This document shows, piece after piece, positions 24,601 to 39,600 of a DNA stretch of 64,000 bases. A program made the position numbers and the translations under genes. This DNA is from Lucinisca nassula (Eukaryota > Mollusca > Bivalvia > Lucinida > Lucinidae), in contig OY757014.1 in NCBI GenBank assembly GCA_963580285.1, positions 98,439,372 to 98,503,371 of the forward strand. Direction: 5' to 3'. Every line of letters begins with the position of its first letter. The stretch's first letter is position 1. The notes beneath the pieces are model-generated. The model was not told the DNA's origin. It worked only from the letters and a program-made list of their open reading frames with translations, and did no database searches.

Positions 24601-27600
24601 TTGAGATGAAATGACAACTTAAGCCGTCCTGCCCAATGAAACCAACAGGTCTTATAAGCATTGGACAGTCCGACTCACCACACTTTGCCTGGGTAGGCTT
24701 TGACCTTCTAAGCGGTTTACCAGTACTCATGTGCGGTCAGTTTCAGCTCTGCGTGAAAGCATCATGCAGCCCAATCTATTTCTCAAAGCCCCGATGGGCT
24801 GGGGCCCATTTCTTTTGAGGTACATGTATGTTTCTGATATATAAACAGAAAAAAAACAATACACATCTTTTGACAAATTAAGTTACCACTTAAAGCATTA
24901 CAGAAAAGTCCTATTGTTTGTAGAGAAAAATAAGTTTTGGCTTTGCGTGTGAACACCAAAACCAGTATTTTCACGAGTGGCGTAGCTACGAGTGAAAATA
25001 CCAGTTTTGGTGTTCATGAGTGAAATAAAATTTGATCTTACACTAATAAAATCAAATTTTCTGTTTCTTACATGCGGCAGGGATTGAGATGTCATTTCAT
25101 CTCAATGTCGGGTAAAAGTTCCACACAATTGGAAGCAACGTCTCCAAAATGACCTTTATAGTGTTGACGGGGACGTTTAACCTCAAATCAAACAAACAAA
25201 CAAACAAAACTCAGTGCAAACAATAGATGTTGACGTAAGGTGTCCTAAACATTAGTATTCAACAATTAAAACACCGAGAAATACTACATCTGAAAATGAC
25301 GTCTGCTTATGTCGTCTGCTGAATGTTTTTGCAAACTTTTTAAAAAATATTTTTGCACAAAGGCAAACAGTGTGGGCCCAGATCAGACTGCTCCTACAAG
25401 AGCAGTCTGATCTGAGTCCACATTGTTTGCAAAAATTTAAGGTAACCGGCAGACGGAAAAGCAGACGACTATAGTCGTGATTGGTATTTTATGGGTTAAA
25501 CGTCCCCTTTGCGTGTTTTCACCTAATTAGTATCCATTTCAATAATGCCCATATCACGATATATTAATATTGTTCTTCGGCGCCTGTGTGACTTCTGATG
25601 AGAGTACGCGAAATGCGGAAATTATGTTTCGTTCAAATATCGGCGATTCCGTGATAATCAGAAAATACACCCGACTTCACCCCAATTTGTAACGTAAAAT
25701 CCATTTGAACCACTGTCCTACTTAATGAATTAATTTGCCACCCCAATTCTGATTATCAGCCAGTCAAATTACTTGATATTGTTTGTGTGTTTGTTTGATT
25801 TGAGGTTTCACGTTCCCGTCAACACTGTAAAGGTCATTTTGGAGACGTTGCTTCCAATTTTGTGGGACTTTTACCCGACATTGAGATGAAATGACATCTC
25901 AAGCACTGCCGCCCAATGAAACCAATAGGGTTTATAAGCATGGACGGTCCGACTCGCACCGCTTTGCCTGGGCAGGCTAAGACCCTCTAAGCGGTTTACC
26001 AGTACTCGTGTGCGGGTCGGTTTCAGCTCTGCGTGGAAGCATCAAGTAGCCCATATATTTCTTCAAGCCCCGATGGGCGGGGGCCGAAAAACTTGATATA
26101 GTGTGTTCGTTTAATTCAAAAACTGAATGATACACAGTGCAGATTCTGATCAGATGGAACCTTATCTGGACAAAAACAGGAGTTGTGCCACGGACACGGA
26201 CAAACAGTGACGGTACATATGATCAGGGTCTTTATTGTTTGTCTAAAAGCCTTATACTGTTTATAAGGCAGAATATTCCATTCTAGACAACTTACGTTTT
26301 ATACGTATTGACCAATAGCAAGATGTGTACATATCATAGTCTAGCTTTTTGGTTTGGTCGCCATGAGGCGGGCAAACCGGGTATAATGACCAGATTGTAG
26401 CTGTTCCATGGAGGGGCACGTGACGCGATCAACCAATCAGCTTAAACGATGATGCAATACTATACTGCAATTACAGGAAACAGCCTGTCTTAATAGCGAA
26501 ACAGACCGAAAAGCAAGCGTTTCAACTCCAACAATAAAAATATCTTAAGGGAAATGGATACACCTGGCAGGTGAGGCAGTTAGTCTACCAGTTTTACTGT
26601 ATTTCGAAACACACCTATTCAAATACATTGTCATTTTTTGGCCAAAGAAAAAGAAATTTTAAAAAGAAAAATTGGAATATTTGCCTTTTTTTGCTCAAAA
26701 CATAGATTGCGGGGAGTCGACAGAAACGCCTCGACGAAGCGATTCTATCGAGTACCCACAATCCAGTGTCTCAGAGCATGAATACGGAAATTAATGTATA
26801 CCCCTGCAAACCCGAGCTTTACTATATAAAAGTGTAGATTATATTTTCTTGTCCTTTGGGATGTGGAATTTTGACAATATCTGAGGCTAACTGGTGAGGC
26901 CTAATTGGCCGAAACTAGCTAGTCTGGCCCAGAAAACATGTACACTCCATATTTTTCAGTTCTGTGGTGTATTCCTTGCTTCCAAAGGTGTACCCTTTTA
27001 TAGAACATGCTGTAAATGACCAATTAATTCGAACAGTAAAAAAATAAATACTGATCCGGGTGTTGGAATTATTAGAAAATATCAGATTGGAAATTTATCA
27101 GTGTTAGAACTGTTTGATCTGAAAGAATTCCATACATTGGATCAGGCTGTGTTCAATATTTTATACAACTACGTTTTTTTCCCGTGGCCCTGTCAATCCG
27201 CAAGTGATTAGAAGTTATAAATATCACTTATGCAGTGCAGAAAAGTTTGATCTATAAATAAGTCAGTGTGTGCAGGGGGTCTTTGAATGCGATACACATT
27301 GTCATTAATGACGTCTACACCTATTGAACTATCACTATTCCCTTTAAAATGGGCGAGTCAATTTGTGATCTCGAGAATAACAGAAATTGATTTGTTTGGA
27401 GCAAATTCTTTTCTTAATAGTAGCCCATATCTAGGAAAAAGAGGATTTTTCAAAGAATTTCCTTATAGTCTGTAATATTTTTTTTTTGTTCCGGCTACAC
27501 CGCAGCAGACAAAGTCCAGCTACATGTGTATATGGGATGGGATGTTGAAACCCGCACGTGCAGCTACCCAGTGGAGCTAGGCGCATAGATACTTCACACC

Positions 27601-30600
27601 CCCAACCCCACCTATATTGTTTAAGCGCATAGTGAAGCCTCAGGCGAGACTGCGCAGCCTTGTTTGTGTGTTCTCTGTTTACTAATAAGCAGTCTCAAAT
27701 CAGCGTGAACGGGGGCATGTAGCAATTCAATGCCCATCGAAGTAGTCCGGTGAAGACTGATTAGACTGTACGGATGCAAAACCATCATGTTATTTAGATA
27801 GGCAAGTAACAAGAAAAAGAAAATGCGGACATCATACACAAATTTGATCTTCACTTTATGCGCGATGAAACATTTCAAACCTCTTGAACATTGAAGACAC
27901 AATCCCGATTGCACAACTGTGCAGACTTATCAGTCTTTTCTGTACGCACATGCGCAATAAGTATTTTACTCGAGATAGGAGATCTGAACAGACTGATCCT
28001 TGCACTTGGTAGCTTAGGATGTGTTTGTAACGTCGCAAGCAGATTGGGCCGGTCAAATGTACACGCCGTCGTTTTAAGCCGGCACACGACGAAAAAAAAA
28101 AGGTTTCAAACGAAGGACCAGATAAGCCTGCGCATCTATCCAATGTGGCCATAGTTTTCACCTGTTGTTCTTTGATTAGCACAGAGGCCATGGTAGGCAC
28201 ATACGAACAGCGAAGACTATTCAGACTGCATGAATGTGCAGGCTGACCTGAGTCTTCCCCCCAACACCGAATATGATTTATTTTCTTAATCATGTTCCCC
28301 GAAATTACTTCCAATAAAACCTTGTCACCGTGAAATAAATGGGCATCTTCACTTGCTCCTCAGAAAACCAGGGTAGCCCAACCAGGTAACCTGAATTAAA
28401 CTACCTCTTTGCATGCAACAATCATGAATTTCACTCGCACGTGCTAAAAGACGTTCTGTGGAAAATGGCGGGAAACTCTCAATTAATATTAAAGGGGCGC
28501 TTCTGCTATCAAAGAGGCATTGAATCAATGCCACGGCACATGGAAAAAGGGTAACACTGTCACACAAATAATAATGAAAGCTGAAGCTACGCTCCAAAGA
28601 GTCTGAGAGCAAAGCGAAAACACTTGCATATGCATGGTGATCCAAGCCAATGCTACATCACCGACTAGGATCAGCATGAACATCGATGCAATGTTATCAG
28701 TCTTTACTGAACCCTTAAATCTTACGAAGTCACAAGGCTTAGTGAAACCCCTTGCCTTGCAAACCGGTAGTGGGTGCGCATGTTCAGTGTTTGCAGGTCG
28801 TTGAGAAACCAGCGAAGACACATCTTAGCGTACTCATTCATGCAATCCGATTAGAGTCTTCGCTGATCGCATGAGCCTGATGCAGACGATGGGATTTTCA
28901 CAACATAAATAAGCGAAACTCCTGTGGCTCATCAAGGTTGATCTAAGCACTTGCAGCCTGCGTTTCTCGCAGTCTGATCAGTATTCGGTGAGGGTATGAA
29001 CCTTCTACTACCACAGGGCTATCCAATGTGAGAGAAGCGAAAACCATTTGCCTTACAGAGTGCATGTTAATCCGAGTCTTTGGAAGTCGCACACATTTCA
29101 TGCTAAGTTTTCTTTTTTTTTGCGTGCGCTATCTTATATACGACCAGTACGATGTTGTAATGATAAACCCGGGAACGGTCCGAAATGCTTGTTCTGGATG
29201 CATTTTTCGGCATTTTTTTGTGTGTTCGAAGTATTAAAAATTCTGATTTCTGAAAAATTTGGGAGTTCGAATTAAATGAGAAAGTTTTCAGCCACAAATT
29301 CGAAATAATTTTGGGTGTTCGAACTGCTAGGGTGTTCCAATTAATTGGTCACCTACCGTATTTAACTTCACCACAACTGGTGTGTGGGAATGTGTGGCGG
29401 CGGTAAAACGTCTCCCTGCCCTACATCATAGTGTAGATTATATTTTCTTGTCCTGTGGGATCATTGATTCCATTGTGGAATTTGGAAAATATCTTAGGGT
29501 CACTGATGAGGCCTAATTGGCCGAAACTAGCTAGTCTGGCTCAGAAAACATGTGCACACCATATTTTTAGCTCACCTGGGCCGAAGGCTCCAGGGGAGCT
29601 TATAGTATAGTTGGTCCTCCGTCGTCCGTCGTCCGTCCGTCCGTCGTCCGTCCACACTTTTGAGCAGCTATATCTCTGTATCCTGCAGGCTGATCTCAAT
29701 CATTTCTCATCTGTAGCATGCCTCTGGTGGGGCATTGATGACATAACCTTTTTTTGAAATCGCTCTAAAAATTTGGTTCCTATGGCAACCACAAGGTCCC
29801 ATAGACTTACTATGGGAAAATGCTTGTCATCACCGTAGCGCCTTCAGTTTTGATCGGATCTTTCTGAAACTCATATGTAAGGTGGCTGTGGATAAAATCT
29901 CGGATGAGTTCGAAAACCGGCCAAGTCGGCCCATTTATCATAGAGTTACGTCCCTTTGATTGCTGAAAATGCCCATTTTCGACCTTGTCATCACCGTAGC
30001 CCCTTCAGTTTTGATCGGATCTTTCTAAAACTTATATGTATTGTGGCTGGGGATAAAACCTCGGATGAGTTCGAAAACCGGCCAAGTCCGCCGATTTATC
30101 ATAAAGTTACGTCCCTTTGATTGCTGAAAATGCCGATTTTTTACCTTGTCATCACCGTAGCCCCTTCAGTTTTGATCAGATCTTTCTGAAACTTATATGT
30201 AAGGTGGCTGTGGATAAAATCTCGGATGAGTTCGAAAACCGACCAAGTCGGCCCTTTTATCTTAGAGTAACGTCCCTTTGATTGCTGAAAATGCTGATTT
30301 TGACCTTGTCATCACTGTAGCCCGTTCAGTTTTGATCGAATCTTTCTGGAACCTATATGTAAAGTGGCTGGGGATAAAATCTCGGATGAGTTCGAAAACC
30401 AGCCAAGTTGGTCTATTTATCACAGAGTAACAACCCTTTGATTGCTGAAAATCCGATTTTTTACCTTGTCATCACCGTAGCCCTTTCAGTTTTGATTGGA
30501 TCTTTCTGAAACTTATATGCAAGGTGGCTGGGGATAAAGCCTCGGATGAGTTTGCATACCGGCAAAGGTGGCCTATTTATCATAGAGTTAGGTCCCTTTG

Positions 30601-33600
30601 ATTGCTGAAAATGTTGATTTTTGACCTTGTCAACACTGTAGCCCCTTCAGTTTTGATAGGATCTTTCTGAAACTTATATGTAAGGTGGCTGGGGATAAAA
30701 CCTCGGATGAGTTCGAAAACCGGCCAAGTTGCCCCATTAACTTTATAGTTATGTCCCTTTGATGGCTGAAAATGTCGATTTTTTACCTTGTCATCACCGT
30801 AGCCCCTTCAGTTTTGATCGAATCTTTCTGAACCTATATGTAAGGTGACTGGAGATAAAACCTAGGATGAGTTTGAATACCGGACAAGTTGGTCCATTTA
30901 TCATTGATTTACGTCCCTTTGATTGCTGAAAATGCCGATTTTTGACCTTGTCATCACCATAGCCCCTTCAGTTTTGATCGGATCTTTCTGAAACTTATAT
31001 GTAAGGTGGCTGGGGATAAAATCTTGGATGAGTTCGAAAACAGGCCAAGTCAGCCCATTTATCGTAGAGTTATGTCCCTTTGATGGCTGAAAATATTGAT
31101 TTTTGACCTTGTCATTACCGTAGCCCCTTCAGTTTTGATCGGATTTTTCTGAAACTTACATGTAAGGTGGCTGGGGATGAAACCTCAGATGAGTTCGAAA
31201 ACTGGCCAAGTCGGCTCATTTATCTTAGAGTAACATCCCTTTGATTGCTTAAAATGCCAAATTTTGACCTTGTCATCACCGTAGCCCCTTCAGTTTTGAT
31301 CGGATCTTTCTGAAACTTATATTTGAGGTGGCTGTGAATAAAATCTTGGATGAGTTTGAATACTGGCCAAGTCTGATTGGATCTTTCTGAAACTTACATG
31401 TAAGGTGGCTGGGAATAAAACCTCAGGTGAGTTTGAATACCGGCCAAGTCGGCACATTTATCATAGAGTGACGTGCCTTTGATTGCTGAAAATGCCTATT
31501 TTCGACATTGTCATCACTGCTGCCCCTTTAGTTTTGAACGGATCTTCATGAAACTTACAAACAAGGAAGTCAGGCAGAAAGCTTGGAGGAGTTTGAAAAC
31601 TCTTGTTTTTGAACTTGTCGTCACCATAGCCACTTCAGTCTAGATCGGATCTTCTGAGCAAGTCAGGAATAAAAGGTCAGCCTGTTTATCATAGAGTTAC
31701 ATTCTACTTGATTTTCAGAAAATGCTTACCCTGTCATCACCATGTCCTCCCATAAAGCCTTCAGTAAAGGTTGGCACTTCCTTAAACTTTGAATCTGTTA
31801 GCTCAGGTGGGCGATACAGGACCAAGCTAGCTTGGTCCTCTTGTTCAGATCTGTGGTGTATTCTTTGCTTCCAAAGGATAACCCTTTTATAGAACATATT
31901 AAAGGGGATCACAATTCTATAGGCATGATTTCGTAATGAAAATACAATTTTAAAGGTGCATTATTTAGCTATCTGGAAAAAATGCTTCCAAAAATAAAAT
32001 ACATATAACGGGTATTTTTCTTTAAAACAATACAAATGAATGCATTTTATGCAAAAATGCGAACAATTATGATGACAGGTAAACGAGTTAGAGAGGGATT
32101 CCCTAACTAGGTTTCGAACACAAGTTAGATCTATTTTTAGTTCGTGACAAAAATAGAATCCCCATATATGACGTTATGCGACGTTCATTTTTGGCCTTGT
32201 TTGCTTAGGCCATGCCTGAATCGGAAAAAAAAATATGACGCTGAATACCATGCCATAAGTAACGACACTCAGAGACGATACTGTCGCCATGTATGTGTAT
32301 AGTGACAGATTTATTTTTAGAACAAAAATTCCGAACACATGTTCAGAGCGAAGGGTAAACATGAATGAAAACGACCATTTTTATAAAGTTCTGAAGCTGT
32401 ATTTGGCTCCAAAAGTGTACACATGACAAAGGAGTATGCATTGAAGATAAAAACCAGAAAAAAAAAGTTGAGACCCGGTAGCTCAATAATGCACCTTTAA
32501 GGACCTTATGGTTGCTACTCTGTTGGCTCTGTCCAACTGAAAAAGGGGTCTACTCTAAAAGGGGAAGAATTTGCTTCTCAAGGGGTCCACTCTAAAAGGG
32601 GAGAATTTGCTCCCCAGGAGCAAATTCTTTCCTTTAAGAGTATACCCCTTAGACATATCCAAAGAGAAACTACTTTTGCAGGAGTAACAGTCTTTTCGCA
32701 AATTTTACGTCTTGCAATGCCATTATGGAGTAAGTCCATGGGGCCATGGAAACGAAAAACAACAGAACATAACTACTACTACTCACTGTGGAAGCTCAGT
32801 CGGATGCAGTCTGACTGGCGATAAGGAAGACTCGGGTTCGATACCTACCGGGGTCGGCAACATTCTTTCGTGGAGATTATGAAATCTTTTCTATGGTCAT
32901 TCTCTCCCTTCCGCTGATTCAGGAAGGGCAGGGGCAGTTTTTGGCGACAGAATGTGCACTGAACTGGTAAACCGCTTACGGATAAGCCTGCTGTGGAAAA
33001 GCGTGGATAGGTACACTGACATGCTCAAAAAAAGACCCAAATCAGTGTTGACTGGGCAGTTAAATACAAATAAACAAAACTTGCAAAGTTTACTTCACAC
33101 AGATAGGAACCCGAATTTTATGGTGACTTAGTATATAAATTCAGAAAAATATATAACCGCAATGACTTCAGCACCCAATTTCGTAAAATCATTCTTCGAT
33201 ATAAAAAGATTGGGTACAACATGGAAATTATACGACAGACTGCATGCATGGTAGTTAACCCAATCACGGTTGGCAACTTTGCTTCCCTCTTTAATTGCAC
33301 GCCGGTGGGTCAGGCCTCAGATTCTATGACGGCTCCAACGTAAAGGCTTATTGAAAATTAAAGAGATAATGTTGGTTGGTGCCTGATGCTCTGTCTCTGG
33401 TCGGGCTCATCGGAGTCTAACTGTTGGTTTTCTTTTGCTCCAGCATTTCAGTGGTTTCTTGCTGTCGAGTCCTCACTGTTGTCTCACCTCTGTGGTTCTT
33501 TGATTTCTGTGTTCACGGAGATGTTGCACTGATGAGTTAGGAGGCCTTCATGCGGACTGAACAAATTATTTGTCTAAATCGCGACGGAAGTAAGGGCGAG

Positions 33601-36600
33601 GATTGTGGCCACGTAAAATCGATTTAAGCCCCCCAGTGGATATCTTCCACTGACCGTTCCAAGGCGGCTCTTCTGTGGCGATTTATTTATGTTGTTGTTT
33701 GTTACTTACTGTGTGTATCACTTGTGTCTTTTAATTTTGGATGGCCATATGGCCATTTTGTGGGAAAGTAACTGTCCATATGGCCCTCCTTTGTTTAGGT
33801 TTCCATTATGGTCTTGTCGCTTAATGTTTGTATTTCTTTCCCTTTGGTGTCTTTTATGGATGGAGTAAGTTAATTGTATCAATTCCTGATCTTTGTTTTA
33901 CTTCTACTTTTTATATATTCTGAACATCTTTCGGTACTCTCTAATAATAAGTATATGTAAATGTTGGAAAGACAGAGAACGTTATTTTTCCTCATTTATA
34001 AAGATCGCTGGGTGTAACGGGCCTCCGTGGCCTAGTGGATAAGAGTGCTGACTCTTAATCATTAGGTCTCTCAACGGTGTATGTTTGAGCATGGCTCAGG
34101 TCACATAATGAGAAGTTCTGCAACGGAAGGTCAGGAGGTTTTTCATCGGGTACTCTAGTTTTCACTCACCTCCGATTAACGATCGGCTTGATGTGAGTGA
34201 AATAATCTTGAAATGGGATCGTAAAACCAAACATAAAAAAGATCGCTGGGTGTGTAAAAACATTTTCATGTCTTTGCTACTGGAATTAACGTCAGTGCCA
34301 AGGTCGAAGGTTCTAACTCTTCCAAATATATAAAATATTTAGGGAGCGAATCAAAGTCATAACGTTGATGGGTCGCTGTTTATTGTTCTTGAGCCCAGCA
34401 CAGATAGCAATAGTTTTTTTCAAAAACTTCATGACTACTAAGTGACCTGCCACCAGTTACAGACTGAGTTGTTAAAAGACTTTTTGGCGCATTCGATGGG
34501 AGCTATTGTATCTGATAAGCCGAAAGTGGTGTTCTTTATTTCCACTCAATACTTGACGTTTTACTAATCAGTTTCTTTTACAATTAAATTGTGATCCAGA
34601 AAGATATACAAAAGGATAGCAAATTTCAGGTTTTTGCGGAGGTTCAAAGAAACTGCCGAGGTTTAAGATACAGTCTGATTCGCAGCACTTTGTCTGGGCA
34701 GGCTTAGATCTTAGGAGGTTCAGCAATACTTCAAAGTTCGGTCGGTTTCAGCTCATGCGGTCCAATATATTGCCCCAAGGTCTGATCGGCCCCCGTCCAT
34801 CGATGATTGAAGAAATAGATTGGGCTGCATGATGCTTCCACGCAGAGCTGATACCGGCCGCACATGAGTAGTGTTAAATCGCCTAGAAAGTCTTAAGCCT
34901 GCCCAGGAAAAGTGGCTCGAGTCGGACCGTTCATGCATTTCAACCGTTTAGTTTCATTGGGCGACAGGGCTTGAGAAGGAGTTTTATCTGCCCGTTTTAT
35001 CTCAGTACTGAGTAAAAGTCCCACAACATTGGAAGCAATGTCTCAAAAAGACTCATACAGTGTTTACAGGGACGTTAACAACAGATGAAATAGATAACCA
35101 AGGCCCTACAGAAGGCCTGATGACTTAGGAAAAATCTTTTCATGTGCCCGTTTGAAAAACAACAATAACAAAAAAAAAAAAAAAAAAAATGAAAAAACGG
35201 TCGTATTAAGTTACGGGGTTGGTGTCCGCCCGTCCGTTCGTAAACTTTTTTTCGTTTCCGTATAAATCCTACTATACAGTTTTCATCCGATCAAGCCTAA
35301 AATGTGTATGTAGTAAGGCTAAGATGTGAAGATATGCCACCAAATATTAACAGAGTTATGACCCTTTGAAAAATTCGGTTTACATTTTCGTTTGGTTAAG
35401 TTTTGTGCTATACATGTGCAAACCATATGTAAGTTACATTTAGTTTATACTTGTCATGGCGTTAAACAATTTACCACAGAATACTCATCACTACCTACCC
35501 TTCCTGATACCAAGGTCACAGACTTCGAAATTTTATATACACGTTTTGTATTAAAGTTTATTTTTTGTATTCAAAAAATGCACTAAGTGGGATAATGATA
35601 TCAGCTGGCTCAAATCAGAATGTAGACTGACAAGACCAAACCTATTGGATGCTTTTTGAAAGCAGCCAACTTGTTGAGGCATAGTGTTATGCTAATGTAT
35701 GATCCCAATGTATGCGGGAAAACCCTAAAGGGATACTTTGGTAAACAGTGCAGGCTCAGATCAGACGCCGCAGAATGCGGCGTCTGATCAGGGCCTGCAT
35801 TATTTGTTAACAGAATTTTCCGTCAGAAATAGAATAAAAACGAAAAAATAGGCCTGACATCCCTTGACAAATGGACGTGTCCAACATATAGCAATGGAAG
35901 AGTCCACTAGTATACAATGGGTTAAAAGACAATTTTATAACCTTTTCATAGTAACTGACCAGTTTGTTTCATAAAAAGATAAAATTTTGTGTTCTTGATC
36001 TCGGCGCCTGAGTTTCCATAAACGAAACAGTTATTCTACTGTGCCATACTGACAATGGAGAAATATTAGGTGCGCCCGTCTGTGAACAGACTGCTCTGAA
36101 TCCTGGTAGGATTTAGAAAGTTTGTTCCTTGTTTGCTTAGAATGTCATTTCTGTGAGAATTGCCATGAATTCACTCAAACGTTTCATGCTTTCAGTTCAG
36201 AGAAGATAATCCATGGGAATGGCCATTTTCAGTGTGTGGCAAAAACGAAGACACTTGCAAACACATATGTTACAGTACAGCGTAAGTAAACAGTGCTCCA
36301 CCGATGAATTTAGGTGTGAAGGCAATGATCATGAATCGATTTAATTTAAATTCTAACAGCGCGCCTATATACTGAGTAGGCAATAAAAAATAACTGTTTT
36401 ATTCTACAACAAATCACGGCAAGGAAGAGTGTGACGAGTGACGTCATTAAACTGCCAATTTATGACGTCACCAGTCGATTTCCTTGACGATAGACGGTGT
36501 TACGTGGCATGTGTTTTATTCGATAATTTTAGCGGGATTTCTTCTAACAATGGCGAAAAGTTATGAGATTTTGAAGGAAACAACAGCATTATTGCCGATT

Positions 36601-39600
36601 TTCAGCCTGTTAGAATCGAAATAGATCAGCTCTAGTTTTAGATGTGTTGAGTAATTAATCACAAAAGCACACCAAAGGAAAGAAACACCAACATAAAGCA
36701 ACTCCATCATGACGATACAAGCGGAAAACCAAAAGGGCAGTTACTTTCCCACAAGATGACCAAACGACTATCCAGAATAGAAAGATGTTAGCAATACATA
36801 CATGCAACTGGGGTAATGGCCTATAACTGAGGTAATGGTCAGATTTGACCGACTCAGTATACGAAGATAGCAAAACGAACTAAAACAATAATAAACCACA
36901 TCAGTAGAACCGCATTGGAACGGTCAGTCAAAGTTTTGTTAACGTAGGGGCTGTTAGTCCGAACATTCTGATTGGCCATTCGTTTATAGATTAACTCATT
37001 TTGTACCGGAAACCCCAAGATGGGTAGTTGGCAAACCGTGCAGGCCCAGATCAGTCGCCACAAAAAGCGGCATCTGATCAGACCCTACACTGTTTGCAAA
37101 ACGTTCAGCCAGTTCCAAAATAGATTTTAAAAGAAACCACAACCTGGAATCCCTAAATTATGAAATTGTCACCTGTTATACACAAGGAGGAAGATTCTAT
37201 CTGGTACAAAAAGGGTTAATGAGATTGGATTATGGCTTAGGTACTGTGACCACAACTACAATTGACAATTCTCCATGGAAACCTGTGATGTGGGTATTCA
37301 TTTGAACAACCTCACAGAGGTTTGTATGGAGAAATACTCGTATGGGGCGCTTACATATAGTCGAAAGAAATTTATTATGGAAACACGTTTTGGAGAAATG
37401 TCCGTAATACTAAACAGGAATTGGCTTTCCCAGTGCCTTAATACCTTATAAGTAGGGGCTGCTATTAATGTAATGAATTCAGTGCAGTCAGTGTCCTTTT
37501 GAAGTGCCTTGAGCTGTACTGTAACTCATTGTTTACTTGTTTCAGAGAGACGCAGACGACGCCAGGAACCATTGAAAAACAGAGTTCTAGTCTTATTACT
37601 GCAGTAGCTGTGTTAGCTGTCCTTCTAGGAATTCTCATTGCTCTGATGATTTTTGCTATCATTGCTTTTAAGCAGCAAATGTTCTGCTTCAAAGGTGAGT
37701 GAATAACAGTACTTACTCGTGTTAAAATAAATGATTGAATCAATGTTTAAATAAAATTCCTATACAATACTGACATCATACGATTCAGGGAAAATTGAAT
37801 TCATGTTAAAAATTCATACTTCATTGGTACCGACATCATCTGGTTCATGGAGAAATTGAAACATTGTTTAAATTTAATGCCGTAACAATACGTCATTGTA
37901 GAAGAGATGACAAACAAACGGCTACATTTTTTCATTTTATCCAACCTCTTTCATTTGCAACATCGCGTTATTAAGTCGTAGTAATTAACACCCATGTTAG
38001 AGCCACTTTTTACAAGAAAAAAAAAAAAAAAACAATACTGGAGTTTACAAGGATGTACAATATGTACTTATTTTCAAAACATTGGTTGTGGGTCCTCGTT
38101 AGAACCGCCCCAATATGGTTCTCATAACGATAACACATCCGTGTGACATAGTGCATTTTTTCATATCTACAATATGGTGACGTTTCTGATGAAAATTTAT
38201 GATATTTTTATGCCTCCCCCCGCCCCGAGAGTATTTGATTCGGCGGGGGGAGGGGGGGGATATAGTATTTGCCCTGTCTGTCTGTTTGTTTGTCTGTCTG
38301 TCCGTCACAAAAACTTTAACCTTGATCCTAACTTCAGAAGTATTTGACCTAGCCCCATGAAACGTCACCCAATTATTCACCATTACAAGGGCTACAGTCT
38401 GACCAAGGGCCATAACTCTGTTGTCATTTTTGGCTGAACTATCTCCCCTTGAAATTTTGCAAAACTGTCTGTGTGTTTGTCTGTCTGTCCGTCACAAAAA
38501 CTTTAACCTTGATCATAACTTCAAAAGTATTTGACCTGGTCCCATGAAACTTCACCCAATTATTCACCATCACAAGGGCTACAGTCTGACCAAGGGCCAT
38601 AACTCTGTTGTCATTTTTGGGTGAATTATCTCCCCTTGAAATTTTGCAAAACTGTCTGTTTGTTTGTCTGTCTGTCGGCCACAAAAACTTTAACCTTGAT
38701 CCTAACTTCAAAAGTATTTGACCTAGCCCCATGAAACTTTACACACTTATTCACCATCACAAGGGCTACATTTTGACCAAGGGCCACAACTCTGTTGTCT
38801 GAATTATCTCCCCTTGAAATTTTGCAAAAACTCAGAAATTGGCTCCCACGGGGGGGGGGGGGGGGGGCGGGGGGGGGGGGTATTGGTCACCTATAGTGAC
38901 AGCTCTTGTTCTTATTTGTACTCCAACGTAGGTTGTTGGTTCTCTTTAGTTCTAGTGAGTATCGACAACCTATGTCTTGGAGCAAAAATGAGAAAAATAA
39001 TACATACTCCTGTAAACCACAGTTTTCTCTATATTAGGTGGGGTTTAGAGTGGTGTTCATTACATGGACTTGTTAACATGATTTACGAGAACCTCATTCT
39101 ACATTTGGGCTGCAATAAGGAAAATATCAAGATGATGTCATCTGAAAATTCTAGTTCTACAGACATGAAAGTAGCCATGAAAGTACCCCCCCCCCCCCAG
39201 CAGGCACATGACGTAATAGTGACGTCATATCTACGTCTGTTCGACGCAATGACGTTTATGCAACGTCACATCAACGTCGGTGCAACGTCGTGACGTTGCA
39301 CCGACGTTGATTTGACGTTGCCCTAGCGACGTGTGTCTGCTGGGCCGGTCTTTCATTGTAACTATAATTACCCCGCTTAACCCTTATCTTGCTGAATATT
39401 CATTTAAGCCACACCCATTTCTGTCTATCGACCAATCAAATTACTTGATGTAATTGATTGCTACAAATTCATAAACTTAATGCCAAACAGTGTAGATCCT
39501 GATCAGATGGCTTCTTCAGAAGCCATCTGATCTGGATCTGCACTGTTTCCCAAAGATAGGGGTTGTCGTGAACAGCATGATAAGAGTTAAAACAAGTGGG

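Larger units (their letters stand above)
26351..35675 (+). repeat. Large repeated unit, copy 1 (inside receptor intron)
   Basis: It matches 46636-56525 in the same orientation and order, with insertions and deletions. It begins after a T-run with a hairpin (GGTTTG pairing with CAAACC, 26351-26378) and ends in CAACTTGTT at 35675. No gene was recognised. Elements present only in this copy are the array element 29569-31845, the TTAA MITE 31954-32496, an R1 end ~33110-33905 and ~660 bases at 26513-27175. SINEs at 32785, 34018 and 34783 are shared with copy 2 and so predate the split. Confidence 0.8.

Noticed and set aside
27856..28314. 152-codon minus-strand ORF
   Set aside because: Lies in the repeated unit; in the second copy the frame is split by the long-TIR element, and it shows no domain. 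Chance ORF.
29569..31845. CRISPR-like regular repeats
   Set aside because: Units are contiguous ~161-bp tandem repeats without short repeat/unique spacer structure, in a eukaryotic intron.
38814..39293. 159-codon ORF
   Set aside because: Runs through a poly-G tract, a hairpin MITE and an M2 palindrome; repeat-derived chance frame.
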